Positions 7,956-16,896 of a DNA stretch of 64,000 nucleotides are shown here, piece after piece (positions within the stretch are counted from its first letter, which is position 1; the number at the start of each line of letters is the position of its first letter). The notes beneath the pieces were generated by a model, which searched no databases, was not told the DNA's origin, and worked only from the letters and a program-made list of their open reading frames with translations. The translations under genes and the position numbers were made by a program. The stretch is taken from the NCBI GenBank assembly GCA_963786225.1, contig CAWAYQ010000028.1, positions 186,001 through 250,000 of the forward strand, read 5' to 3'. Origin of the DNA: Flaviflagellibacter sp963786225. GTDB lineage: Bacteria > Pseudomonadota > Alphaproteobacteria > Rhizobiales > Methylopilaceae.

Positions 7956-9829
7956 TCTGCCGCCGATGCGGCAGCGTCATCCGACGAAACGTAGGGACGC
8001 CGACTGCCCGAGATCGAGCCCGCCGGTGGGGCCGCCGATCGCCACGCCTTCTTGGAACCGGTGTAATACTTCCGGTATTTCACCCTAAGCTCGCCGGCAT
8101 CGCCGAACCCGTACCTGGCGTGCCGCTTCAGATCGACCTGCGTGACGATGGCGGTAGGCAGCTCGCTCCATTCCTTGTCGAGGCAGCCGGCGTCGCGGAG
8201 CAGACGAAGTGCATTTTGGGCCACCTCCCGTCTGGTCCCTCCCCATTTCACGACAAACAGCACTTTGTCCGCCAGCGGGGGGAGCAGGCGCGCCTCCGTT
8301 CTGCCGAGCAGCGGTGGGCCGTCGATGATCACGCAGTCATAGCTGTCCCGCGACTGCCGTAGCAGGCGCGGCATCTGCTCGCTCGCAAAGAGCAACGGAT
8401 CGACGCGGTGACGCGGCACCGGGAGGTAGTCGAGCCCGAGGTCCGGAATATGCCGGATGAATTCCGTGGATGGCCGGTTCTGGAGATGGAGGTCAAGGAT
8501 TCCACTCTCGGTCCGGCCGGAAAGCTCCCCAAGAAACGATCCTTGCCGAAAATCAAGATCGACCAAAAGCACGCGACGGCCCAGAGCAGTAACATAAGCG
8601 GCGAGGCTCAGGGCCAGCGTCGACTTTCCTTCCATCGGAACGCTTGAACTGACCAGGACAACTTTGGATTCTCTGGGCTCGGCGACGATCTTCAGCGTCG
8701 CAGCCGCGGACCTTATCGCCTCCGAATAGGCCGAGAATGGCTCCGCCAGCAGATATTGGTAACGACGAACTGCACCCATCTGCGCAGTCTTTGGCACGAG
8801 ACCGATGCAAGGGATGCCGAGCGCATCGCTGACATCGCGCTCGCTGCGTAATCCGTGATCCAGGCGATCAACGATCACGGCAAACGCACTGGCGCCAATT
8901 GCGCAGATGATAAACGCCGGAAGGATGAAGAGGAGCGGATTGGAAGAACTCGGCCGTTCCGGCGTCTTCGCAAGGGAAGCGACCGTGACCTCGGCCGAAA
9001 TGAACTCGATCTGGCCGCGCAGCTCGTCCTGCCGTCGCACGAGATCCACCAAGACTTGCGCCGCCGACCGCGTACCCTCGGCCTCGTTCTTAAGTCCGGC
9101 AATTCGCTCGCCGACCCTCGCCAGTTCGAGCTTCATCGACGCTCGCTTCTGCTCATTCTGGGCGTCGACGTAGAGCTGGGCTATTCGATTTGCCAATGCG
9201 GCCGCCTGCTGCGGGCTCTTTGACGTAAACGCGACGCTGATGAGGCGTGAGCGACGCGTCTGCATAATTTTAGAGCCGCGTTCGAGCTGCAAGACGTTCA
9301 GAGCCGTGCCACGTTTCCGGCCGATCCCGCTCCACATTTTCAGGCGGCTCGCCAAATCTCCGAAACTCAACCCACCCCTTTGGTTCGACGCCGGGTCTGC
9401 AGCCGCATCGACACCAGTCGACGGCGATACAGTCTTCGCGCCAGGTCCGGACGACAAGCTGTCGAGAACCCGCGCCAGATGATCGCGCGAACTCAGCCTT
9501 GCGATATGAGTGTCGATGATTGTTTCTTCTTCAGCGGGGAGCAGCCGCCCGCCCGAGGAGCCCTGCGGCGCCTCAACCGCAATCTCGGCGATTGCCGTGT
9601 ACTTTGGCGCAATCAACAACCCGACGACCGTAGCCAGTATCGCACCGAGGACCGTGACGGTCAGGATCATCCGCCCTCGACGATACAGCACACGGAGTAC
9701 TTCCAGGAGATGTAGGTCCTGAGCGACTGGTGGAGGGGTGAGCGCCCGCGAACGCTTGCCTACGGCCTGCTGCGGACGGTTCGGCTCGGCCCGCACACCT
9801 TTGGCATGCTCATCGATGGTCTGTAGCAT
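7952..9829 (-). CDS. Polysaccharide co-polymerase / BY-kinase (Wzz-Wzc, ExoP-like)
   Basis: A 625-residue inner-membrane protein. Residues about 35-270 are a Wzz chain-length domain with a first membrane span at ILTVTVLGAILATVVGLLI. A second span, LLFILPAFIICAIGASAFAV, lies near residue 310. The C-terminal part is a bacterial tyrosine-kinase ATPase with Walker A SSSVPMEGKST, Walker A' VLLVDLDFRQG and Walker B CVIIDGPP. The tail has several Tyr (RYGFGDAGELRVKYRKYY) that could be the autophosphorylated cluster. It would control chain length and couple polymerisation to export of the polysaccharide. It lies between the ligase/polymerase and flippase genes. Confidence 0.9.
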   Translation of the reverse strand: MLQTIDEHAKGVRAEPNRPQQAVGKRSRALTPPPVAQDLHLLEVLRVLYRRGRMILTVTVLGAILATVVGLLIAPKYTAIAEIAVEAPQGSSGGRLLPAEEETIIDTHIARLSSRDHLARVLDSLSSGPGAKTVSPSTGVDAAADPASNQRGGLSFGDLASRLKMWSGIGRKRGTALNVLQLERGSKIMQTRRSRLISVAFTSKSPQQAAALANRIAQLYVDAQNEQKRASMKLELARVGERIAGLKNEAEGTRSAAQVLVDLVRRQDELRGQIEFISAEVTVASLAKTPERPSSSNPLLFILPAFIICAIGASAFAVIVDRLDHGLRSERDVSDALGIPCIGLVPKTAQMGAVRRYQYLLAEPFSAYSEAIRSAAATLKIVAEPRESKVVLVSSSVPMEGKSTLALSLAAYVTALGRRVLLVDLDFRQGSFLGELSGRTESGILDLHLQNRPSTEFIRHIPDLGLDYLPVPRHRVDPLLFASEQMPRLLRQSRDSYDCVIIDGPPLLGRTEARLLPPLADKVLFVVKWGGTRREVAQNALRLLRDAGCLDKEWSELPTAIVTQVDLKRHARYGFGDAGELRVKYRKYYTGSKKAWRSAAPPAGSISGSRRPYVSSDDAAASAAE

Positions 9830-10017
9830 GTCCTAATCTCGCGCTATTCGATTGGATGAAGGAGCGAAAACCGGCAGAGATCGGGAGCGGGACGCTTCGG
9901 CCGGCCGTGCACATAGCGGCGCCCACAGTGCTGACGTCGCCGGCGTCGATCGCGGCAGGCCGGCGGGGATCGCATTCATTCGGTGCGTGAAGGATGCCGA
10001 GAAGGCCGCACATGAGG

Positions 10018-11313
10018 TCAGCCCCCGGTTCGGGGAGTGGGCGCCCGGCGCGCTGCGTCGCCCGCAACCAGGCACACAGCTATCGCGAACCAGACAATCG
10101 GATGACGAACAATGAGGTGGAAGAAGCTGAATATTGCGAGGCCGCAGAGCAAGGTCGTGAGGCCGCACAGTTTCGCGCTCCAGGTGCCTGCGAGCGCCAT
10201 TGCTCCAAGCCCGACCACGCTCAAGATTCCTATCAAACCGGCCTGCGTGAACAGATCGAGCGGCGTGTTGTGGGCCTCGAAATTGGGCACAAATCCCTGT
10301 TGTGGCTGGCTGGATTCTTTTAGGGCTTCCTCCGAAAGTCGTCCCAAGACTACCGGAAACGGATTCTGAAGATGGGGAGCCGGACCCAGTCCCAGCATTG
10401 CGGATTCGAGTCCTCGGTCTATCGCATTGCTCCAGAGAGCGAACCGAATGGACGCCGAGCGCTCCGTGTCGACGTCGTCTCCCCTGGCCAACTCCTTGCC
10501 AACATCTCTGGCTTCCACCGCGATCGAGTTGACGACCGGAACGGCAGCAATCACCCCAACGGGAAGAGCCAGAATAACGATCCACGCAAAGGCGAATCGA
10601 AAAGTGGGCCTCTCCTGCCGCGCCCATGTCAGGATCTTGAGCGCGAGAAAGATCGGCACGCTGCAGATAAGAACAAGGACAAACGAGTCGCTCATCGACA
10701 GCCGTCCCACATAGACCGGCACGATGCCGCAGGCGATCGCGGCAATCCTCTCGCCGGCTCGGGGCGCCCGCTCAGCCAGATGAAGCGATAGCAATCCCAG
10801 CACCGCGCAAAGCAGGGCAAGCTGGTTGGCGTTCGTCGTCCAGCCGCGGAAGCGTTCCCAATTCCACGGATCGATCGTGGCGATGTCGATCACGTCAAAA
10901 CCGCTGGCGACCTGGATCAAGAGAAATCCGGCACCCAGCGAGACCACAAGCCAGGTGATTCGATGAAGGTGCGGTCCGGCTCCGGGTCCTACCACGATCA
11001 GACTGCTGATAATCGCCAGAAGCGCATAAGCCATGACGTTGTGCAGGAAGAGAGACGTGTCGTGAACATCCCCGATGACGTATCCGGTCATCGTGCCGAT
11101 GCTCTGGGCAACGGCGAAAGACGCCCAGAAGATCACCAAAATCGTGAGCGGCGGCGTCATCGGCGGCCCGAGCCGGGCTGCCTCACGGCCCAACATCAGA
11201 AAGACCCAGGTCACCAGCAAAAGCTCGCCCGGTCCAATCGGGAGACCCGCCGGTCTGAGTTGAGAGGCGGTCGACAGCAGAAGGCCGGATGCCAGCAGAA
11301 GGTCCAGCAGCAT
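10018..11313 (-). CDS. O-antigen ligase/polymerase-like membrane protein (Wzy/WaaL type)
   Basis: A 431-residue protein with about ten hydrophobic segments and the Wzy_C signature NFEAHNTPLDLFTQAGLIG in a periplasmic loop near residue 365, followed by further spans. Proteins of this class polymerise repeat units or transfer finished glycans. In this locus, with a flippase and Wzz, a polymerase role is most likely. It is the first gene of its minus-strand operon and is divergent from the epimerase gene at 11744, sharing a 430-base regulatory region. The ATG at 11313 has only a weak ribosome-binding site. Confidence 0.83.
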   Translation of the reverse strand: MLLDLLLASGLLLSTASQLRPAGLPIGPGELLLVTWVFLMLGREAARLGPPMTPPLTILVIFWASFAVAQSIGTMTGYVIGDVHDTSLFLHNVMAYALLAIISSLIVVGPGAGPHLHRITWLVVSLGAGFLLIQVASGFDVIDIATIDPWNWERFRGWTTNANQLALLCAVLGLLSLHLAERAPRAGERIAAIACGIVPVYVGRLSMSDSFVLVLICSVPIFLALKILTWARQERPTFRFAFAWIVILALPVGVIAAVPVVNSIAVEARDVGKELARGDDVDTERSASIRFALWSNAIDRGLESAMLGLGPAPHLQNPFPVVLGRLSEEALKESSQPQQGFVPNFEAHNTPLDLFTQAGLIGILSVVGLGAMALAGTWSAKLCGLTTLLCGLAIFSFFHLIVRHPIVWFAIAVCLVAGDAARRAPTPRTGG

Positions 11314-11484
11314 GTCAAAACCGAGCGCGTGATCGGCGGGCCGTCGTCATGTCCGGACCGGCCATGCGCTTCTCCCCTGTTTCGGTTACCTGCCGCCCTG
11401 CGGCGCCATCTTGGCAAAGGTCCCGTTCGAGCCCTTCCAAAACCACCGTTTGAGAGAAGTACCACAGCAAACAAACGAGCGTCC

Positions 11485-11714
11485 GCGTAAGACGGAGTAT
11501 ACCTACATGGAGGTACGCGACGGCATTCGATTTGTGTTGGAGGCACCTCGGCGCTCGCCTGGCGCGTACTGGTCATAACACAGTTTAGCCACGCAGCCGG
11601 AGCGTGGGCGAGGCTATGCTCCTTCGAACAGCGCCGCGATGCCTCACATCGGGGTGACGTACAGACACCGTTCCAGTTCGCGTCAACGTGAAACGGAATC
11701 AGGCGGTGCGGTCA
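11485..11714 (+). promoter_or_regulatory. Promoter cassette, copy 1 (upstream of the epimerase gene)
   Basis: About 230 bases are strongly similar to the region upstream of the methyltransferase gene (16690-16405 read on the minus strand), in the same orientation relative to the gene. Shared blocks include the inverted repeat at 11500-11515, CGACGGCATTCRATTTGT, CGCTCGCCTG and TACTGGTCATAACAC (11567-11581), then TCCTTCGAACAGCGCCGCG downstream. The TCATAACAC block probably marks the promoter core and the rest the leader of the mRNA. The coding sequences that follow the two copies are unrelated, so this is a shared control region rather than a gene duplication. Confidence 0.75.
11500..11515. promoter_or_regulatory. 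NarL-type 7-2-7 inverted repeat, site 1
   Basis: The 16 bases TACCTACATGGAGGTA form two inverted heptamers separated by two bases, the geometry known for NarL-family regulators (heptamer TACYYMT). The site sits 51 bases before TACTGGTCATAACAC and lies between the divergent ligase and epimerase genes. Three similar sites exist in the same locus. Confidence 0.6.
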
Positions 11715-11743
11715 GCGAAAATCTGAAGCCGAGGAGACAGACG

Positions 11744-13372
11744 ATGTCCACCACGACACCGCGGAGGCCGACTTGGTTCACGACGCCGGCAATGCCTCAC
11801 AGCCTTTCCCTACGGGCTCCGCCATTGGGTACGATCCAGCGTATCGCTGTCGATATTGCCTCAATCTGGACGGCGTTTTTGTTTGGCTGGATCATTGTTG
11901 ATGGCCACAACATTTCCTCGCTGGCCTCATTTGATTCATTACACACTGTACTGCTGGTCGGCTCGTACACGATATTGGCGCTTATCGCCTCCACTGGATT
12001 TGGCCTCTATACCCGGAGCTATCGCTACAGCCTGCCGGCGAAACTTCGCCTTATCGGCGGTGTCAACATCGCGCTCTTCATCGCTGCCGGCGCGGTCCTG
12101 CTGCTTACCAAACAGTCGAGCGGACTGACATTTCCCTTATTGATAACGACCGTCCTAGGATCGATGATCCTGCTTTCGCTCGCGCGCGTCGTTTCCTTTG
12201 TTCTGCGATCGGAAGATCGTGCCCTACGTTTGGAAGATTGGCGCGCGAGCGGCATCATTATCGATAACCTCCGCCCTGATGCTCCCGACGACAACAAGGT
12301 CCTTGTGATCGGCGGCGGCGGCTATATCGGTTCGGCGCTTGTCGAAAAACTGCTGGGCCAGGGCCTTCAGGTTTCGGTTCTGGATGCCATGCATTTCGGC
12401 GATGAGACGCTGTCCCGCGTATCGGGTCACCCGAATCTCACGCTGATCCGCGAGGATTTCCGTCACATCGAGGCACTCACGCGTGCCGTGAGCGGAATGG
12501 GTTCGGTGATCCATCTCGGCGGGCTGGTGGGCGATCCGGCCTGCGCGGTCGATGCCGATTTGACCGTTGACATCAATGTGACGGCAACCAAGGTCATCGG
12601 GGAGATCGCCAAGGCCCGGGGCGTGCGTCGGTTTATCTTCGCCAGTTCCTGTTCCGTCTACGGAGCCAGCGACGATGTCGTGAACGAAGAGTCGAACTTC
12701 AATCCGCAGTCGCTCTACGCACGCAGCAAGGTGGCGTCCGAAGCCGTTCTCCGTGGCCTGAGCGATCGCAGCTTTTCCGTAACCTGCCTGCGGTTTGCCA
12801 CCATCTACGGCATGTCCGGCCGGACGCGGTTCGATCTCGTCGTCAACCTGCTATGCGCCAAGGGCGTTCGCGACGGACTGATCACGGTCTACGGCGCGGA
12901 TCAGTGGCGCCCGTTCGTACACGTCGAAGACGTCGCGCGTGCCATTACGATGACGCTGAAGGCCCCGACACATCTGGTGGCGGGCGAATGCTTCAATGTC
13001 GGAAGCGATGAACAGAACTACACATTGGGCGAGATCGCCGAGCTTATCAGCAAACAGGTCCCGGACGCTGCAATCACTTCGGACGATACGTTCGTCGATA
13101 AACGCAACTATCGCGTCTCGTTCGCAAAGATCCGGTCTCAGCTCGGATTTGAGCCGGCCTGGACAATCGAACGTGGCATTGCGCAGGTCGTTGGGCTCGT
13201 ACGCTCCAACCAGGTCGGCCACTATTCCCTGCCGACATACAGCAATGTCCTCTTTCTGAAGGAACGCGGAACCACGAGCTTTGCTGACTTCAATATCACC
13301 GGTTGGGAAACTGAATTCATGAATTTGAATCGAATTGCCTCCGCAACGCGGCGAATTGATCTTCAGCATTGA
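11744..13372 (+). CDS. Membrane-anchored NDP-sugar epimerase/dehydratase (extended SDR)
   Basis: The frame opens at 11639, but the ATG at 11744 follows GAGGAGAC, giving 542 residues. Residues about 30-155 hold four likely membrane spans (IASIWTAFLFGWIIV, LLVGSYTILALIASTGFGLY, IALFIAAGAVLLL and LLITTVLGSMILLSLARVV). From about residue 185 a Rossmann domain follows, with KVLVIGGGGYIGSALVEKL, the SSCSVYG motif and the catalytic YARSK. It would modify a nucleotide-sugar at C4 or C6 for the polysaccharide. The N-terminal anchor resembles that of PglF-type dehydratases, but the catalytic domain is of the smaller epimerase class. First gene of a plus-strand operon. Confidence 0.87.
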   Translation: MSTTTPRRPTWFTTPAMPHSLSLRAPPLGTIQRIAVDIASIWTAFLFGWIIVDGHNISSLASFDSLHTVLLVGSYTILALIASTGFGLYTRSYRYSLPAKLRLIGGVNIALFIAAGAVLLLTKQSSGLTFPLLITTVLGSMILLSLARVVSFVLRSEDRALRLEDWRASGIIIDNLRPDAPDDNKVLVIGGGGYIGSALVEKLLGQGLQVSVLDAMHFGDETLSRVSGHPNLTLIREDFRHIEALTRAVSGMGSVIHLGGLVGDPACAVDADLTVDINVTATKVIGEIAKARGVRRFIFASSCSVYGASDDVVNEESNFNPQSLYARSKVASEAVLRGLSDRSFSVTCLRFATIYGMSGRTRFDLVVNLLCAKGVRDGLITVYGADQWRPFVHVEDVARAITMTLKAPTHLVAGECFNVGSDEQNYTLGEIAELISKQVPDAAITSDDTFVDKRNYRVSFAKIRSQLGFEPAWTIERGIAQVVGLVRSNQVGHYSLPTYSNVLFLKERGTTSFADFNITGWETEFMNLNRIASATRRIDLQH

Positions 13373-13381
13373 GGTTAAAAT

Positions 13382-14614
13382 ATGCGATCTCAGCAGCCCC
13401 ACGAATCACTGACGCAATCGGACTTCCGCGAACCGGCCAATGACAAACCAAAAGCGCAGCCCGCTCCCCTGAGCATTCCATGCTTCCGACCCACAATCGG
13501 GGAGGAGGAGATCGAAGCAGCGACAGCGGTGCTGCGGTCGGGGTGGCTCACCACCGGGGCCAAGGCCCACGAATTGGAGCAGAGCTTCGCGGCTTTCATG
13601 GGCGGCGATGTGGAGGCGATTGCGGTCAATTCGGCCACCGCCGGGCTCCATCTTGCCGCGGAGGCGTGCGGCATCGGCCCCGGCGACGAAGTCCTTGTGC
13701 CGACACTGACCTTCACGGCGACAGCCTCCATCATCCGCTATCTTGGGGCGGAAGTGGTGCTGGTCGACATCGAGGAAGGCACGCGCTGCATCGATCTCGA
13801 TCAGGCCGAGCGGCGTCTGACGCCGCGCTGCAAGGCCATCATGCCGGTTCATTTCGCTGGCTATCCCTGTGACATGGTCAAGGTGTCGGATTTTGCCCGC
13901 CGTCACGGCCTTAGAGTGATCGAGGATGCCGCGCACGCCCTGCCGACGCGCAGCAATGGCCGTCTGATTGGGTCCTGGGATTCCGACGCAACCGTGTTCA
14001 GCTTCTACGCGAGCAAGCCGATCACCACCGGCGAAGGCGGCATGATCTTAACCCGAGATCCGACGATTGCCGCACGGGCCCGCACCATGCGTACCCACGG
14101 ACTCGATCGTGACGCCTTCGACCGGTTCCGCAAGATTGGGGCCACCTGGTCCTATGACGTCATTGCGCCAGGGTTCAAATACAACCTCACCGACGTTGCG
14201 GCCGCTGTCGGCTTGATCCAGCTCTCGCGGGCGGAGGCCCTCCAAGCGTCGCGGCAACGGGCAGCGGAACGCTATCTTGAAAAGCTGACCGACCTGCCGG
14301 TCGAATGTCCGGCACCCGCACCTCATGGCGGCCTTCATGCCTGGCACATGTTTCCGATACGGGTCCACGAAACCGCGCGCGCCAACCGTGACACATTGAT
14401 CGCGGGTCTGACCGCAGAGAGCATCGGCACATCGGTCCACTACCGACCCTTGCACGAGATGACCTACTGGAAGGAACGCTATCGCTGCGAGCCGGACGAC
14501 TTCCCCATCGCCAGCCGCTATTTCGCCGGCGCAGTGACGTTGCCGCTGTTTCCAGGGATGACCGACGACGAGGTCGATCGCGTCGTGGCTGCCGTGCGAA
14601 ACATCCTGGAGTGA
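13382..14614 (+). CDS. DegT/DnrJ/EryC1/StrS-family sugar aminotransferase
   Basis: A 410-residue PLP-dependent aminotransferase. It has the family pattern from SIPCFRPTIGEEEIEAATAVL through GWLTTGAKAHELE to IEDAAHALPTR, and the PLP lysine in FYASKPITTGEGGM. The C-terminal YRPLHEMTYWKERY contacts the sugar nucleotide in known members. It would add an amino group to a keto-sugar nucleotide, probably one made by the epimerase/dehydratase encoded ten bases upstream. The polysaccharide therefore probably contains an amino sugar. The gene overlaps the following sugar transferase by the GTGA pattern. Confidence 0.92.
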   Translation: MRSQQPHESLTQSDFREPANDKPKAQPAPLSIPCFRPTIGEEEIEAATAVLRSGWLTTGAKAHELEQSFAAFMGGDVEAIAVNSATAGLHLAAEACGIGPGDEVLVPTLTFTATASIIRYLGAEVVLVDIEEGTRCIDLDQAERRLTPRCKAIMPVHFAGYPCDMVKVSDFARRHGLRVIEDAAHALPTRSNGRLIGSWDSDATVFSFYASKPITTGEGGMILTRDPTIAARARTMRTHGLDRDAFDRFRKIGATWSYDVIAPGFKYNLTDVAAAVGLIQLSRAEALQASRQRAAERYLEKLTDLPVECPAPAPHGGLHAWHMFPIRVHETARANRDTLIAGLTAESIGTSVHYRPLHEMTYWKERYRCEPDDFPIASRYFAGAVTLPLFPGMTDDEVDRVVAAVRNILE

Positions 14615-15321
14615 CCGACATGCCCGTTCGCGACGATCGTCCGATGATCGCTCGGCCGCCGTTGGTGACGCTTGCACTCAAGCGCGCGCTGGATGTCGTC
14701 GGGTCGGCACTCGGTCTCGTCATGCTGTCGCCGATGTTCCCGATCATCGCAATCGCGATCAAACGCGACAGTCCCGGCCCGATCATCTTTCGGCAGGACC
14801 GTGTCGGGCGCGACGGCCGCATATTCCGGATCTACAAATTTCGGTCGATGGCTGTCCGGATGGCCGCGGACGACACGGCACTCACGCTGCGCGCGGACAA
14901 GCGGGTTACGCGTGTCGGCGCATTTCTCAGGAAGACAAAGCTCGACGAACTGCCGCAACTCATCAATGTTCTGTCCGGCGACATGTCCCTTGTCGGGCCC
15001 CGTCCGGAGGTGCCCGAATTCATGAAATTCTACTCCTCGGAGCAGAGCGCCATCATCCTCTCTATGCGGCCCGGAATGACGGACTATGCCGCTATCCTGT
15101 TTCGCGACGAGAGCTCCCTGCTCGATCGGGACAGCGACCCCGTCACCATTTATCGGTACAAGATAATGCCGATTAAATTCAGCTATTACGAGCGCTACAG
15201 CCGCGAAATCGGCCTGCTAAACGACCTGCGCATAATCCTTGCGACAGTCTTGCTGCTTGCTGGCGGGCATCCTCCCCGGTGGTTCGGGATTGAAAGCGAG
15301 CGGCGGACTCTTGTGGTCTGA
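14611..15321 (+). CDS. Priming bacterial sugar transferase (WcaJ/ExoY family)
   Basis: A 236-residue phosphoglycosyl transferase. A hydrophobic segment (VVGSALGLVMLSPMFPIIAI) is followed by the family signature IIFRQDRVGRDGRIFRIYKF and later by LPQLINVLSGDMSLVGPRPE. It would transfer the first sugar-1-phosphate to undecaprenyl phosphate and so start each repeat unit at the inner membrane. The GTG at 14611 overlaps the upstream stop codon; an ATG at 14620 is an alternative start. It is the last gene of the epimerase - aminotransferase - transferase operon. Confidence 0.93.
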   Translation: MTDMPVRDDRPMIARPPLVTLALKRALDVVGSALGLVMLSPMFPIIAIAIKRDSPGPIIFRQDRVGRDGRIFRIYKFRSMAVRMAADDTALTLRADKRVTRVGAFLRKTKLDELPQLINVLSGDMSLVGPRPEVPEFMKFYSSEQSAIILSMRPGMTDYAAILFRDESSLLDRDSDPVTIYRYKIMPIKFSYYERYSREIGLLNDLRIILATVLLLAGGHPPRWFGIESERRTLVV

Positions 15322-15666
15322 CCCCAACAAGTCAGCCGCATGCATTAAAAAAGTGGGGCGACTTACCACCATCCGTTTTGGGTCGCGGCGGCACGATGAC
15401 GGTGGTTGCCAACCAGACTGAAATCCAAGACGGACTCCCTGCTCTCTCCGATCATGCATTACCAGCAGGAAGTCATATGAGAGCGATAGAAGCGCTGAGG
15501 CGGGCGCTGCGATCTATTTCGGCAAGCGGACGACATGCGTCCATCTTCCAAACCGGCATGCGTCTGCTTCGATGTCGAACAGGATGCGATCATTCCCTTG
15601 GTAGGCCGCCTGCAGAAGCGTGAACACCTTCATTGTCATGGAGGGCTCGCAGGAAATGATGATCGC
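15322..15666. other. Convergent intergenic region with one doubtful mini-ORF
   Basis: The stretch lies between the sugar transferase (+) and the methyltransferase (-). On the minus strand a 41-codon frame (15639-15514) contains RILFDIEADACRFGRW and looks protein-like, but it has no ribosome-binding site and no known family. Nothing else convincing is seen. Confidence 0.35.
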
Positions 15667-16341
15667 CTAATTAATTACGTAAACACAAAATTCTGTTGAT
15701 CCAAATTCATATTTACCAAGCTCTACAACATGTTTCTGGCACTCGATAACGTTGCTCCAAGTTGGATGATTATAAATAATCCAGATCCTTCTGTTGTGCT
15801 TCTCAAAGGACCGAATGATATTTTCGAGTACAGCAGTCAGAACCACTTCATCGAAAGGATTGAACAAGAAAAAAATACTTTCATCTGTTTGGATGGCATA
15901 ATCCATCGCGTCGGACTCAATAATAACCACATCGGTTCGGGTCCTCGCTCGGCTTTGGAAGGCAGCGACATTTTCTTTGGCCGCCAAACATAAATCGCGA
16001 GAAAATTCCACGCCGACGACCCGTTTGAAACCGCATTGAGCTGCAAGCATGAGGACCTTGCCTTTACCGCAGCCCAAATCTACGAACACTTTATCTCGTG
16101 GTAGGCCTAGCTCACGCACCAATTTCCGGAACGGTTTCGAGTGAGTTGCCACGTAGTTCACGCCTCTGAGCTTGTTTTCACTGATAATTTGTAGGTCCTT
16201 CAGTTCCATGCGCTGTGCTGTGCTTGTTCCGTAGCGCAGATCGAAGGCATGATCTTCGATTTTGCTCATAATTCCCTGTATTGTCTTTTTGACACCCCGC
16301 AGTCGGACGCTCTCCATGAGGCGAATCCACTGATTTGCCAT
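15667..16341 (-). CDS. SAM-dependent class I methyltransferase, AT-rich
   Basis: The frame opens at 16416, but the ATG at 16341 follows GGTGAGATC, giving 224 residues. The SAM-binding motif I is KVFVDLGCGKGKVLMLAAQ, followed by the acidic strand RVVGVEFS and, at motif IV, IFFLFNPFDEVVL. The target is unknown; by context it may methylate a sugar of the polysaccharide or its lipid-linked precursor. The base composition is clearly lower in GC than its neighbours (runs such as AATTAATTACGTAAACAC at the 3' end), which suggests acquisition by transfer. It uses the same promoter cassette as the epimerase gene. Confidence 0.85.
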   Translation of the reverse strand: MANQWIRLMESVRLRGVKKTIQGIMSKIEDHAFDLRYGTSTAQRMELKDLQIISENKLRGVNYVATHSKPFRKLVRELGLPRDKVFVDLGCGKGKVLMLAAQCGFKRVVGVEFSRDLCLAAKENVAAFQSRARTRTDVVIIESDAMDYAIQTDESIFFLFNPFDEVVLTAVLENIIRSFEKHNRRIWIIYNHPTWSNVIECQKHVVELGKYEFGSTEFCVYVIN

Positions 16342-16559
16342 GATGATCTCACCAAGTTGGGTCACTGGTGTCTGCGATAACGGAGAGGTTTTCTCGAAGG
16401 TCTCCGTCGAGCGCACCGCCTGATGGCGCGACCCGGAACGGGGTCTGTACGCACCTTGATGTCAGGCATCGCGGCGCTGTTCGAAGGAACATAGGCTCGC
16501 CCGCGCTCCGTCGCGTGATTAAACCGTGTTATGACCAGTATGCGTCAGGCGAGCGTCGA

Positions 16560-16608
16560 TCTCCGCGCAACGTCTGCAAACGGATCGGCATGAAACGCGT
16601 CGCGGAGA
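16560..16608. repeat. 49-base segment with 8-bp terminal inverted repeats
   Basis: The segment begins TCTCCGCG and ends CGCGGAGA, a perfect 8-base inverted repeat. It is present in promoter cassette copy 2 but absent from copy 1. Without it, the spacing from the upstream inverted repeat to the TACTGGTCATAACAC block would be almost identical in both copies (51 bases). It behaves like a small insertion, but no flanking target duplication is obvious. Confidence 0.55.
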
Positions 16609-16643
16609 CAGGTACCTCCAGAACAAATTGAATGCCGTCGCGT

Positions 16644-16659
16644 ACTCCCATCTAGGTAC
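16644..16659. promoter_or_regulatory. NarL-type 7-2-7 inverted repeat, site 2
   Basis: On the minus strand the 16 bases read TACCTAGATGGGAGTA, an imperfect inverted heptamer pair with a two-base spacer. It occupies the same place in cassette copy 2 as site 1 does in copy 1. Confidence 0.5.
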
Positions 16660-16896
16660 ACTCCGTCATACGCGGACGGCGGCGAATTCCATCGGCCGAC
16701 GCCCACCGACGCTGCGGCCCCATCGTTCAATGCGGTTGCCTAAAACCATCACCGCGGCCAACCGTGCGGCTGCGGCGACAAGCGGCGCGTCATTTTCCGC
16801 AAGCGGGCCGGCAGCAGACGCCGCGACCATCACCACGACTTTCTCCATAAACCGGTCGAGCCGCTCAAACCGCAGCGCCGCCTTTTGCGTTTCGGG

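Larger units (their letters stand above)
16405..16690 (-). promoter_or_regulatory. Promoter cassette, copy 2 (upstream of the methyltransferase gene)
   Basis: Read on the minus strand, this region matches 11485-11714 block by block: TGACGGAGTGTACCTAG, GTACGCGACGGCATTCAA, CGCTCGCCTGACGCA, TACTGGTCATAACAC (ending near 16526) and TCCTTCGAACAGCGCCGCG. It differs by an extra segment of about 50 bases (16560-16608) between the inverted repeat and the presumed promoter core. The rest of the stretch up to the acyltransferase stop at 16897 shows no gene that I can support. Confidence 0.75.

Noticed and set aside
15301..15420. Possible terminator after the sugar transferase (GTGG...CCAC, CCCC...GGGG)
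   Set aside because: The arms are short and separated by more than 40 bases; pairing is too weak to support a call.
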